Below the pieces are notes generated by a model that worked only from the letters and a program-made list of their open reading frames with translations, did no database searches and was not told the DNA's origin. 64,000 nt of DNA from Pseudoscleropodium purum (lineage: Eukaryota; Streptophyta; Bryopsida; Hypnales; Brachytheciaceae), in the NCBI GenBank assembly GCA_963969395.1, contig OZ017804.1:10664001-10728000 (forward strand), given 5' to 3'. Below, piece after piece: positions 38,541 through 50,144 of the stretch. How positions within the stretch are numbered: position 1 is the first letter of the stretch; every line of letters starts with the position of its first letter. Made by a program: the position numbers and the translations under genes.

Positions 38541-38801
38541 CATGGTTGTCATAACGGGCGAGTTAGGGTCATCGGACCGGACGGCTTTAATTTTGTAACT
38601 TGTGCAATTTTGCGGAATGACACGTCACCTCGAAATGCGCCCTGACGATCTCGTCTGCGCCCAACATGTTCCTTAATTCACATGGCATCCACGTGGCCTA
38701 TTTTTCCGTTATCAGAAAGTCAACTATGTGTTGACTGTATTGGACGGGTGGGACCTCTAACGGACGGGCGAGCTGGACGTCCGTCCGCTATGACAACCAT
38801 G
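38541..38801. mobile_element. Short inverted-repeat element with 8-bp target duplication
   Basis: The duplication GTGGCAAC is present at 38533-38540 and 38802-38809. Between them, the termini CATGGTTGTCATAACGG and (reverse complement) CATGGTTGTCATAGCGG match at 16 of 17 positions. At 261 bp, GC-richer than its surroundings and non-coding, it fits a hAT-type MITE by duplication length. The intact duplication suggests a fairly recent insertion. Confidence 0.85.
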
Positions 38802-38809
38802 GTGGCAAC

Positions 38810-40240
38810 GACACAGGACATACAGTAGTAGTGACACTGAATACTAATTCAAATGAAGTGCACTTTTCGAAACATTCATCATCCATCCACTGAGCATTTC
38901 GGGCTCCCGGTGAGGCCTCCCTCGCCGTGTCCGAAAACAGAAAGCTACCTTTAGATTCAGCTAAAGACGTCTCCAGCATCGATCTCAAAAAGAACCTCTC
39001 ACGCATTGGCACTCATGCACCCCCCGATACTATAATACTACGGGAAAAACATGCTCAAATCCCAACACCAGATCTTTCTTCCTTTCTTTCTATCCCGTTT
39101 TCTCCGCCCCAGCGCCATTGCAACTGAAAAAAACTGGCCACTGAGCAAATATGGAAAGCTCGGAGTCCCCTTCCCATCCGGAACGCACATGAGGAAAAAC
39201 CCCACTCGCCAGGAATGGCACCGTGCCAGTCTGTAGAGTTCGTACGGTGACGATGGAAGTAGTAGATTTGGCCCTCATATGGTGGAAGGAACCAGACCAC
39301 ACGTCTACAGAGGATGCATCTCCATGATACGCCGAGTTTGTTGCTTGTGCAACAGACCTCACGTTTTGAATGGGGAACACATCTCGTTGCTACTAACGGC
39401 TCATAATTAGGTCAAACTCTTAATTACATATGATAATAGTTGCTCTCAGTGATACATTGTTCATTCTGAAATTGATGTCGGTGATGACCTTTTTTTGGCA
39501 CTAATCGAAGTTTCAATCCACGGCGAAAAGTGGAGATGTCGGTGATGATCCTTCAGTGCATTGATGTATTAGAGTTTTTCATTTGATATTTGAACAGCAG
39601 TTTGAATTCGAAGATTGATTCTTTCGGAGCTTCCTTTTTCAGGGTCCTGAAGGATAGAGTGAACTCGATAATTTAGTTACGAAGGACTGGGACATGGGGC
39701 ATTCATCATTTGTCGAGTCATGCATGTATTGGGGTGAAGAGAAACTGGGGTGGCCAGAAGGTCATCACCTCACGAAGCGGAGGAATACTCAGTTCCATAA
39801 TTATAAATCATCGTTGTATACCACGTTCCGGTTACAAGATTTCATCAACAGTGCGGCGTCGCCATGTTCCGGCACATAACGCTCTGCACAATCAGCGCTT
39901 TCAACTATCCAGCCCGTAATCATTTCCCTCCTATTTCACTGACATTAATGCAACACTACGAATTGAACTACAATCAAACGGGCGGGGGAAGTATATCCGT
40001 CCAATGCAGAATTTAAAAAAAGAATCAGGACAACATCATTTATTAGAAAAATGGTCGAACTATTATCCAAACTGATCGAGAGAACCGTTCCACATCCCTG
40101 GTCTCTAAAAACCACCACTTGAGCGAGGGCTCCAGAGAAAGCAGAGAGTCAAATAAAATCAGAGTCATGAATGGTTTTATGGATGCTTCGATCTTTCAGT
40201 GCATTCACATCACAGATCGCCCGTTTGTTTAGCGCGCGAG
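38810..40240. other. Less AT-rich flank of the expansin, coding content unclear
   Basis: This downstream flank of the expansin gene is clearly less AT-rich than the DNA to its left. Minus-strand open frames at 38788-39012 and 39055-39380 look moderately protein-like, but I do not recognise them and could not join them. Part of this is presumably the expansin 3' UTR, and part may be a degraded gene. Confidence 0.4.
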
Positions 40241-40250
40241 CCATGCCGGG

Positions 40251-41556
40251 TTAGTAGTTCCTGCCCTCCCAGGTTTGGCCGAAGCGCCAGCCTTGCCGGA
40301 CTGCACCGTTGGAGATGAGAGTCCTGCCGTCACTGGTGGTGAGCATGAACGACAAGGTGCCTGATAACTTGGTTCGGCAGGTCCAGAGGGCGCCCCAGTT
40401 GCGGTACATCGGGATCCACCCCGTGTATGGCGACTTGATCTTCGCCGTCCGGATGTCGCCAGCCCCGCCCACGTTGTGGATCAAGATCATCAGAAACCAA
40501 GGGTTGCCGCCCACGGTGAAGCGCACGCCTCCCTTCTTGGCACAATTAACCCTGCCATAACCAAGTTCCACGACTCGTAATCAGTGAATGAGTAATTAAA
40601 TACACTCCGTAGAAATAATTCAAAGTGCTAGAGATTTCCCTAAACTCACAGCTCACCCAAACCAAGCAACGAATAGGTTGCAGCGCGTAGAACCACATAT
40701 TCGCTAAAATGGCGGATTTCAGTAAAATTGTCACGGTTGCAGGCAATCATATGAAACATCGATCGAATTATACATTAGGGCCTAGTTATTTGGAGCACAG
40801 AGCTTTCGGAAGTCACAATTATTGCACACTGTAAGACATGTACACGGATTTGACGATTAAAATCTCACAACAACTCTAATGTCCAAATACCAAGTGTTAA
40901 AACACTATCCTATCAACTGGAGTCCTTAATGCCAGTGGTATAAATGGACAGAAATGATGTCGAAAAATGTAGTCATTCTAAAACCTCTGGAAACACGTAA
41001 TACAGATTCAAAATCTGCTTGCTGTATCGTACATGAGTGACAGAAACACCAATTTTCAGTACAATGCAAAGATTCCAAGGAAAGAAAAGAGTGCACACCT
41101 GCGGTAGTAAACAGGAGCGACCCCTCCTTCCTTGCGCGCGAGGGTTAAAAACGCGGGCATGGGCAAATCGAAATGCGCTCGCTGGTTGCACCATCCGCCA
41201 GTCGACCCCGGTGGGCACAGATTAGTAGCCGTAACAGTGATGGTCCTGGCATAGCTCCAGCACCAGTTCCGGGCTCCCCTCTGACTCAAGTTGGCGGGTT
41301 TGCATTTCAGCTGGAAGCACGCGCCGCATGCGGCTCCGCCCTGGAACAAAGTGGAGCTCAACGCGGCCGTCATGGAGCCGTAGCCGAGCGCGTACGTGTT
41401 CTGGTACCCGCACGCCCCGGCTTGCGTCCCTCCCCCGTTCGGGGAACCGTAGAACGTTATGTGGCCATCCGAGGACCACTGCGCGTGCGCCACCGAGGCT
41501 GCGAGGCTCAGAACGGACAATAACACCAAGAGCTTCTTGCCGGATGTAGAGTCCAT
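40251..41556 (-). CDS. EXPA: Alpha-expansin, two exons, secreted
   Basis: Cell-wall protein that loosens contacts between cellulose and matrix glycans during growth. Exons 41556-41099 and 40551-40251 join in phase 2 across a 547-bp intron and encode 252 aa, the usual family length. Residues 1-25 form a signal peptide (hydrophobic LLVLLSVLSLAASVAHA, likely cut before Q26). The six-cysteine double-psi barrel domain has GACGYQNTYALGYG near residues 47-60, CGACFQLKC near 77-85 and the HFD motif at 128-130. GGWCNQRAHFDL matches the alpha-type insertion. YRRV at the exon junction leads into the cellulose-binding domain (GGNPWFLMILIHNVGGAGDI, MYRNWGALW, then SFMLTTSDGRTL). In place of the usual GACGYGNLY there is GACGYQNTY. 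An in-frame upstream Met at 41598 would spoil the signal peptide, so 41556 is preferred. Confidence 0.95.
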
Positions 41557-41599
41557 CTTCACAACGTCCCTGTAAATGCCCCGTCCCCAGAAAACCACT

Positions 41600-43750
41600 C
41601 AGTAACATAAAATTTAAACAAAGTTATAAACTATGGAGCATCCAATGTCACCGATTCCCGACGCAGAAACCAAATGTCAGTCACAGTGTAAACTCCAGCG
41701 TCGTCTGGCACAATACTACCATTCCTATTTGAATTCATTCCCCTGGGATTGAAACCGCGAATACCCCCCAAACCGTGAATCCATATCCCTGGTGGAAAAT
41801 ACTCGATGGAGTGTAAACTCCGAGATCAAAACATAATAAATGCAAACTCAGCTCTAGATCGAAGAGGCTTGGAATGTTCAAACGAATTTGCGAATCATGT
41901 TACTTACACGAAGCAGAGGCGCGACTGGATGTGGGAGACGGATGTTTAGCTAGAAACTCGAGACCTGAGTCACTCTCATGAGGAAGCGATCGTTACAACA
42001 GGAGGCAACTCAGAATGCGCAGTCTGTGCACAAGATCACTTCATACTACCAACAGCTGAGGGTTCAAAGTGCCTTATAGCTCCCGCTCGCGTTCCGTCTC
42101 TCCGGGAACTATTGCTGGTGGGAACCGCTCCTTGCGACGAAACCGGAGCTCTGGAAGTGGGACCTGATCAAAAACTTGTTTTTCCGGCTCATCAGATCTG
42201 CTCATGTGTCCCCTAATTTATCTGATCTCGAACTGTTGTAGGATTTGTGTCGTACTGGCTGCAGTGTGGGACCCGATTGAATCTGGTTTAGTAGTTTTTT
42301 TGGGTTTCGTTTTTCTGGCACACATTGAAGTTTATTGCAACCACGAAAAAGAAACCCATAAGTTACAGCATCACCTGGAGATGAAGCCATGGGCGGGACT
42401 CATCGAAGACGGCTATGAGTTACCATGAGCGATTTTTGAACCACTTGACCACGTTTAGTGTTTTTTAAGGGCTATCAAATTTGCCCCCAGTTTATCTGAT
42501 CTGGGACTGGTCACTGCTGTTATTAGTATCTGTTTTGTATTGGCTGCGGGATAGCAACTAGGAGTAGAGAGACTGGTGATGTGAGGGAGCTGATCGATCG
42601 CCGGATCCGGCGGAGGGGGAAACGGCGTTTGCTGCACTTGCCCCCCGCCGCGCGGCTCCGAATCCTCTGCCGACTTCGATCAGACGCTTGGCCACGGATC
42701 CGCGAATCTAGATTTTCCTTCATCGACGAATCTCACATGGCCTTCGGAACTGAGTGGGACTGGGGTGTTCAGTTTCAGTTGGAGTGATCGACGGAGTCTA
42801 TCCCTTTCTGCATTCATCCGTCGCGTTGTCTAGATCGTCGGTCACTTTCGATTATCGTAACTGAAACTGAATGGAAATGTGAATCTTGACCAGTGGTTTT
42901 GTGAAATCAGTGGTTTTTTGAGCGAATTTTAGCCTCACTGCTACAGAGAGAACACAAAGGATTGATTTTTGGAAAGTAAATTTAAGGTTCCTTCTACAGA
43001 ATAGACAGATTCGTACTGCATTTTAAAACCAACAGTCAGATAATTATATACCACCAAGTATCACCCAAATATCAAATGATTATTGAAGAAATAGTTGTCT
43101 ACTTCACCAGAAAGAAAAGAAAAAAACATCACTGGTCCCGACTACGGTTGTAAACTGAATTGGCATGAGAATCTGAAATCTGAAATCTCGAAACGGCATA
43201 TTTTTAGTGCGATTGGCGGATTTGGAGTCATTGGACTGTAACGTGAAATCGATGCCGGTCTAGTTGAAGAGTTTCAGGCGGGTGAAAATTCTTCGGGCAC
43301 GTCTCGGCAAACCATCCAGGCAACTAATAAGATCAGTGAGCGAAATGGATGGATTTGAGTATTTTTAGATAGTCTCATCTGCCATGCGTCAGTCAAGTCT
43401 TGGGAGTCCCGCTCTGTGAGTGAATGAATCAGTGGCGGCATAAAAAAAAATTTGGATGTCACTCATGAAGCCTCGTCAACGACAGGCCTGGGGTAAAGAA
43501 TTTTTTCCTTCTTGAAACACATGGACAAATTCCATTGATAAGGAAAATAATACACAGAACCACAGGAACAAGTCCTCGGCGCAAATATTTTCATTTTCAA
43601 AGATGGGGTAAAGAAAATTTCATTGTTTCTTGTGCAACATTTCACCAATTCCATCCTGGAGTGAGTCAAGGATAATTTGGGATTTTGTTTTCTCACCATG
43701 ACTATAGTGACTTATGTAATTCAAATGGATCAATCATCAATATAGTAATG
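41600..43750. other. Upstream flank of expansin with a partial duplication
   Basis: This includes the expansin promoter and 5' region, for which I could not fix a TATA box. Within it, segments near 42208-42262 and 42483-42552 share TTTATCTGATCT, GACTG/AACTG and TA(C/T)TGGCTGC, suggesting a small tandem duplication. A plus-strand open frame at 42581-42787 is Arg-rich and unrecognised. The DNA turns AT-rich again after 43.0 kb. Confidence 0.4.
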
Positions 43751-43756
43751 AATTGG

Positions 43757-43990
43757 TGTGCTATGTGCCATTGCCACAGCAAAAAGAAATTTTTGTATTT
43801 TTTAAACTCATAAAAACTTCCAAATAGTCGATATATTTTTTGCCTCAAGTCAGAGTGCTACAGAACAAAACCTATATTCCCTTCCTTACTGAGGGCTTTT
43901 AGACAATACCAACAACGTGATTGGAGGGAGGACGCATGGTCTTGGAGATCTCACCATAATAAACAAGTAAAACAAACAAAACAAATTAGT
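43757..43990. repeat. Dispersed ~230-bp repeat, copy 2
   Basis: Same family and orientation as 13311-13545. It begins GGTGTGCTATGTGCCATTGC and ends in an AAACAAACAAAAC tract. Confidence 0.7.
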
Positions 43991-44228
43991 CTAACTTAAG
44001 GTATGGATATTTTGTTAAAATGGTAGTACCCCACAAACTCTATACTTTCACATTTAGGCCAATCTAAATACTCATCCTAGAAATGAATGGAAAAATGGAA
44101 TATAGAATATTGCCTTTTTTACAAAATTTTCCATTAGTTGAATATAGCTTCATTGTCTATATACAACTTCATTTCATTACAAAAAAATTCAAAGCATAAT
44201 TGGGTTGTTTGACTATATGAGAATGTGC

Positions 44229-44946
44229 GTGATTGCAAGAAACACTTGTCCTATTTTGCATCACACATTACATGCAGAAGTGACCTTTAGTCATAACTAT
44301 TGCAAAAATGATTGAATAGACATGAAATTTGAGAGTAAGCTTCCTATATTAGTGACAAAGGTATTCAAATTATTTCATTTTTTTCTAAATTAGTTTAGTT
44401 GGTAAAAGGGATTTTTCATAATATGTCATACTTGCGATTTGGGATTTTTTTAGTACTATTGAGTACCTTTTTCATGAAGAGTGACATTAAAAAAATGGAT
44501 AATCTAAGTTTTCAAATAGAAATACATGCTCTCAAAAGAGCATTTTCACAAAGCATGTTTCAAATGTGTTTGGGAATGCTTCAAATAGTACTACAATTAT
44601 CACAAATTTATGAACAATTAGAGAATTTTTTCTAGCAGCTCCTTCTAGTGCTGAAAAGTGCTTTAAGTTGTCAAGAATGAACACTTTTTTTTATTGATTT
44701 TTCAGTCACCTTCACTATTTCTCAAAAATAGAAATGTAGTAACTTCATTTTCATGAGATTTTGCTCTTTTTTGGTTCTCCCACTTAAAATTTTTTCCTAT
44801 GCTTTTCCTTTGAAGGGTACCTTCTTCTTGAAAGTTTACACATTAAACATATTTTTCAAATATTTTTTCTAAATTTAAAGTACTACTGTAAAATCATAAG
44901 TACTATCACCAATGCAACAAAACCAATAAGTGTTTCTTGCAATCAC
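44229..44946. mobile_element. Non-autonomous element with 19-bp perfect inverted termini
   Basis: GTGATTGCAAGAAACACTT at 44229 recurs as its exact reverse complement ending at 44946, giving a 718-bp AT-rich, non-coding element. The terminal core TTGCAAGAAACAC resembles the CACTACAAGAAA end of CACTA elements and the ends of the element at 35866-36301. No obvious target duplication flanks it. Confidence 0.7.
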
Positions 44947-45250
44947 CCACGTGTAAATACAAAAATATCAATTGAAACTATTTGATAGGAAAACTAACAA
45001 ATTGTCATTAGAAGTTAGATTCTATGCCCCATGAAATTTTCAATTAAAAGATATTTTTTTTAAATATTTAAAAAAATTGTTATACACATATATCCATTGA
45101 AAGTCAAACAGCCCTTAGTAAGGCCCAAACTTTTTGTAATGTCTATTTGATCAACACACGAGCTATTTTCAAAAAAAACAATTATTTTACTACAATTAGT
45201 GGCTGATAAAAGAAAAACAAAAAAATGATTAGTTTGTGATAATTATTCCT

Positions 45251-46140
45251 TTAACCCCTCAAGGCCCAACAACTTTTTGACAATGGAGGTTTTCAATGAA
45301 TTGTTCCACTTTGATATTCTTTGCATATGGAAGTGCTTGAAATTTTAAAATTTAACCATACAAAAGTAAAGACTACTTTGTCTAGTATGCATGGAATCAA
45401 TTGTGAAAAAGATAGACTATTAGATTTTAAAATTATAACAATTTTGGATGACCAACTTCATAGGCAAAAAATGTAGCTTTGGAGGAAGAAAAATTACAAG
45501 AAGATGAAGAATGTATTTTAACCATAAAAAAATTGTATTGAAATCTACAGAAAATGTAATACTTTTCATTTAAAAAAATGAGAAATAAAAAATTCTCTCA
45601 AATTTGTACACATTTTCAAACAGAAAGAGTAGAAATCCAAAATTGACCAAATTGAATCCTACAAAACTTTAAAAAAAAAAAATTTATACATGCAGTAGTT
45701 TTTGAAATTTATTAATGGATATTATTAGAATATTATTTGGAGAATATTCAAAAAATTTGAAATCATTCCCCCTATTTTTGTAATTCTTAATCACACCAAA
45801 CTGAACATTGTATTTTAAAAATTGCTAATTTTTTTTCTACTGAACCTAATTTTTTTGTGCAAAGTAAGGACTAGAAACATCTAAGAGTTTTATCTTCCAT
45901 ATCTACCATTTTTTTCATAGTAAAAAATTTATATTTTTTCCCTTTTAATATTAGGCTATATTTTTTAGATAAAATTCTAAATAATTTCGTCATTGAAATT
46001 TTGAAAATAAAAAAATGCAATAAGCATGTGAACTTGTTATTCTACAAATTTCTAATTTATGAAATATTGAAATTTGTTTCACCTACCAAGAATTTGCCAT
46101 TGAAAATTTCAAGAAAATACATTGTGTCCTCTTGGGTTAA
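45251..46140. mobile_element. TTAA-bounded element, diverged copy E (890 bp)
   Basis: The left end is TTAA followed by CCCCTCAAGGCCC. The right end is GTCCTCTTGGG followed by TTAA. The inverted match is weaker than in copy A, so this is an older or different member. The interior is AT-rich and non-coding. Confidence 0.5.
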
Positions 46141-46437
46141 CAACCAATGAATTTCATTTCATAAATTTTTGAGTAGGAAGTGAAGGTTGTTTCAAATTGA
46201 GTAGATGTGATGTCATCATCCTCTCTATAGTTTTCCTTTCCACCTTTATTGAATTCGATGCAAAACTAAAGTCAATATAAGTAATTTACTCCTCACTCAT
46301 TGACCCTTATTGTTAAGGTATATTGCAAAATAAAAGCTTGGTTTGTGATTAGTCCATTAAATTTTAAATTAGGAATATATAAAAAATAATGTGTGATTGG
46401 ATTCCTTTACACTGAAGTTTGAAGACCGAAAAGTTGG

Positions 46438-46583
46438 TTAACCTTTAAAAGGTCATTGAGACCCAAAAGTGGTCACTAGATGACTTGATTGTTGAAACAA
46501 AAATGCATCAATTGGTCCAATAATCAAAGCATTTTGACAACTACCTTAGTCATAGGGTGACGTACATGTCCTTCAAGGGTTAA
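46438..46583. mobile_element. Very short TTAA-bounded derivative (146 bp)
   Basis: TTAA-CCTTTAAAAGGTC at the left faces GTCCTTCAAGGG-TTAA at the right. The length and diverged termini suggest an internally deleted relative of the larger elements. Chance pairing cannot be excluded at this size. Confidence 0.4.
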
Positions 46584-46984
46584 GCAAAATCTAGCTCAAG
46601 TTGTTCCCATTTTGCCAAGTTTGACAAGATTAGGCACCAAAATCAATTTTTTTTGTGTTAAGGTAGAAGGCTCAAACTTCAACAGGGCATCAAGAGCAAT
46701 CATGACTCACAGGTACATTTTTCTTTCTCAATGTACCAACTACGCACATTTCAGGAGGTGGTGGCTTTTGATGACCACAAATGACCACTTTTTTCCAACT
46801 TCAAAAATTTGTAACCAATTCCACAAAGGTTCAAAAAATATGAAACGACTTGAATTAGATGTCAATTCTACTTGTCTTTCAAGGAAAATTTACTTAATTT
46901 TTTTTCAAGATGTTTAGCCTCCCCAAAATTCAGTTCCAACCCTTAGATAGTCCATTTATGGACCTCCTACCTTAGGATAGACTA

Positions 46985-47222
46985 GTGTGCCCCGTGCTGT
47001 TGCTATAGTAAAAAACAAAACAAAAAATAATTTTCTCATTTCTTTAAATCATAAAAACTTCAAAATTCAATAACTTTCATGTTGTAGGTTGGAACGCCAC
47101 GAAACCAAGCCTGTGCACCTCTCCTTGCCGATGACTTTCCGACGATACCAAACACGCAAACAAGAGACGCACAATCTGAGAGATCTCAAAGTAACAAACA
47201 AAACAAACAAAAAACCTAATTT
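46985..47222. repeat. Dispersed ~230-bp repeat, copy 3
   Basis: Begins GTGTGCCCCGTGCTGTTGCT and contains GGAACGCCACGAAACCAAGC, GACGCACAATCTGAGAGATC and AACAAACAAAACAAACAAAA. It looks the best preserved of the four copies. Confidence 0.75.
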
Positions 47223-47598
47223 AATACAAGGATATGTAAATGGTTTGGTCTTTCAAAAAACCCGTCTGAAGGGAAGTTTCTGCTAACTAGCTTAAGATAA
47301 AGATGGCCCTCAGGCCTTGATTGTGGGGCATTCTCTATTGAGTTGTGTTTTTTTTTACTGTGAAATGAACTTGCCTTTTATTCCCAAAAAATAAAATAAA
47401 ATTGATGACTGTTTGGATGAAACTGTTCGTTGGAAGTGCCAATGTAGAGGTTGACGTTGAGGATGCTCACCAAATCAGCACAGTGGTGTATCGGCTATGG
47501 TCTGATACAGTCCCAGATAGAGTCCCAGATAAGGTCCCAAACCCTAAAACGATGATGCAAGTGGCAAGTACTTGAACTCTGATCGACAAGTACCTGAC

Positions 47599-47830
47599 TT
47601 AACCCCTGAACGCCTCAATCCTTTTTCAAATTTTTTTTGCACATTTTGGCTTATATCTTTTTACAGAAACATCATTTACTCCAATTTCAAGAAATTTGTC
47701 ATAAAGGAAGGATTTTTCTTCAAGATTCAAATATTAGATTGGATGAATGAAAAGTTTGCTAGACAATACAACTCCTGGAAGGGCTCTGTTCATCGTCTAG
47801 GATATGGAGGTCGGAACACTTTAGGGTTAA
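47599..47830. mobile_element. Short TTAA-bounded element (232 bp)
   Basis: The left end TTAACCCCTGAACGCCTC faces the right end, which in reverse complement reads TTAACCCTAAAGTGTTC. The flanks match the family pattern, but the inverted repeat is short. Confidence 0.45.
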
Positions 47831-48241
47831 CTCCTAACTGCTTGAGACACCCAAATTTGATGTTTGCAAAACTTTGAAGTTAAATAAAATCTAGCTAAGT
47901 TGCTATTTTTAGTAGTTTGTATTTTTGAAAACTTCTTCTTGAAGTCTAGTTTTAGTATAAAAAATTTGATCTTGAAAATAAATGATAGTGATTTTTCTAT
48001 TCAAGATTTTGTGCAAAAGTACCTATAGTAGTCTTGAGTTCCCATAGTATTGAGAGCTCTTGGAAATGAGCCTCAAATACACTAGTTCTTGGAGAAAAAA
48101 TCACATTCAAAATTTATTTAAAAAAAATGTAGAATAGATTTGAAAAAGCCATAAATTGATCAGGATTATATATGTTAGGCCCTTTAACCCCTAAAGTTCC
48201 TTCACTATGTCCTCAACAAAAACGCTCAAAAATAGTCATTT

Positions 48242-49265
48242 TTAACCCCTGAAGTCCAAAGGCCATTTTTCTGTCAAGAACCACTCAAAACTGCCCTTAC
48301 TACTATGTTTATCAAAATTTTCAACAAAATGTTTTTAATGGAAATCTAATTGTAGGATCTTGTACTAAACTTATGGAAGAAGAAGTAGTAAAACTTTTGT
48401 GACATTTGACCTCACGGATTGAAAGATATAAGCATTTGAAGTCATTTTTTATTTAATTTTTGATTGTGCCCAATATTTTCAACTGACTTTGACCATTGAT
48501 TGTGGAAAAATTTCTACTATAGGTGACTAAATTTAAAAATCTATCATATTCTAGATCATGTTAGAAATGTCTCCAAAAAATTCCAAGTCAAAAAATGACA
48601 TAGAACACATCCAAAAAAATATTGTAATGCAATAGTGTCCAAAAGTTCACAATGCTTCACATAATTTTTCAAGCAAGTTTTCCACCACATAAATTTGAAA
48701 CTCAAAAATCCATATGGTGGATTGAAAGATATAGTATGCCTTTACAATCTCCAAAAAAGAAATTTTAAAAAAAACAAAAAACTCTATTACCTATGGAAGT
48801 TAGAAGACCTATGTGAATAAATAATGGAATATGGCTTTGGGCATGGTATGGAAAAAGGGTCGAGGTGTGTTCCCAATATGTTCCCAATCTATTCTAATCA
48901 TTGGGAGCTCTAAGTTACCTAGAACTTCCAATGGGGAATTATAACTATCTATAACTATGAACCCTTCATCATGGAACCCGTTGCCCCTCCCTTTAGGCTC
49001 CCCTTGTGCCCCATGCTGCTATCCTACCACAATCACAGCAGATTCCCTTGCTTGCAACTACCCAATAAATTGAAATTTTCACAAAAATGCTCATAACTTC
49101 AAAAATGTAAGTTAGAATTCTATGAAATTTATATGCACGCAAAGCTTGTGAGAAACTACACATTCAAAAAAAATTTGAAAAAATTATGTTGAACTTTAAG
49201 ATTGAATGAGCTTATCCAAAAATCCAAGTGTCCCCCAAAGGGACACTTGGGACTTTAGGGGTTAA
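48242..49265. mobile_element. TTAA-bounded element, copy B (1024 bp)
   Basis: The left end is TTAA-CCCCTGAAGTCC. The right end in reverse complement is TTAA-CCCCTAAAGTCCC. A second TTAACCCCTAAAG start lies just upstream at 48184, as if one copy were inserted beside or into another. The subterminal AAAACTGCC and ATATAAGCATTTGAAGTC blocks are shared with copy C. Non-coding. Confidence 0.7.
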
Positions 49266-50140
49266 GACATGTACCAAAAAAAATTTAAGAACATTTTTGG
49301 ACACATCCAACCATAGGATCTTGTTGTATGATAATTTGAAAAGATATGAAAAAAATTCAGAAATTTCCACCATGTAGATTGCAAGATATTAGTGTTTCAA
49401 TTGACAAAAAGCCTTTTTTTGGCCCTACAAAAAACCGGGCAATTGCACTTCGCAAGGTTACATTTGTATGAAAATGGTTGCAACTCTATGGATTCATTTT
49501 TCAAGGCAAGTCGGCTAAATGCTTGAAAATTTTCAGATCATTTGAAATTATACAATATATAGGAAAAAAATAGTAAGTAGAAAACCATTTTGATTCATTT
49601 GAAGTAGAGAATGAATCAAAATACTAAATTGTTAATAATTTAGTTATGGAATTGAAAAATGCCATTCCCAATGGTTGTAATGTTGTAATAAACAATATGC
49701 ACTTAACATTTTAATTTTTTTTCCAAAATATTGAAAATTGAGTTCAATAAAGGACTTCAAAGTTTATTTTGGAGTAGGGAATCCATGACCACCTACAAAC
49801 CAAAGCACCTCATAACTTTTGACTCATTGATCAAAATAGAATGATTAAAAGCTTTCTCTCTCTATATATATGAATCTAGAGAATTAATTTCAAATTATTA
49901 TTTTTGAAAAAGTGATTTTTTTAGATTTGCCCAAATTGCCCGAGTTGAGAAACAAACCACATATTAGGCCATAACTTTTGACTCATATTTCCAAATGTCT
50001 TGAAATTTGTGCACATGAAAGATATTCCTCATGCACACCTTCTATTAAAATTTGGGCCAAAAATACGGAAATCTCTACTCATGCACCTGCCCAAAAAAAG
50101 TTATGTTGCCAAAAAACACACCTTGGTCCAACGTTCCCTA
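49262..50140 (-). mobile_element. Reverse-oriented copy of the D-type TTAA element, worn ends
   Basis: In reverse complement this stretch parallels copy D (61853-62786). Shared blocks include AAAACACACCTTGG-like, ATTTTGGCC, GAAGGTG(C/T), AGATATT(C/T)TTCAT, CATGACATTTGG-like, CTCATAACTTTTGACTC and TGTAATAAACAATATGC-like sequences. The outer TTAACCCC end near 50140 is degraded. The inner end abuts copy B and appears to share its TTAA. Confidence 0.55.
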
Positions 50141-50144
50141 AAGT

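Noticed and set aside
41173..41608. Long open frames on the plus strand and in another minus frame across the expansin first exon
   Set aside because: They are shadows of a GC-rich exon whose own frame encodes a complete expansin domain.
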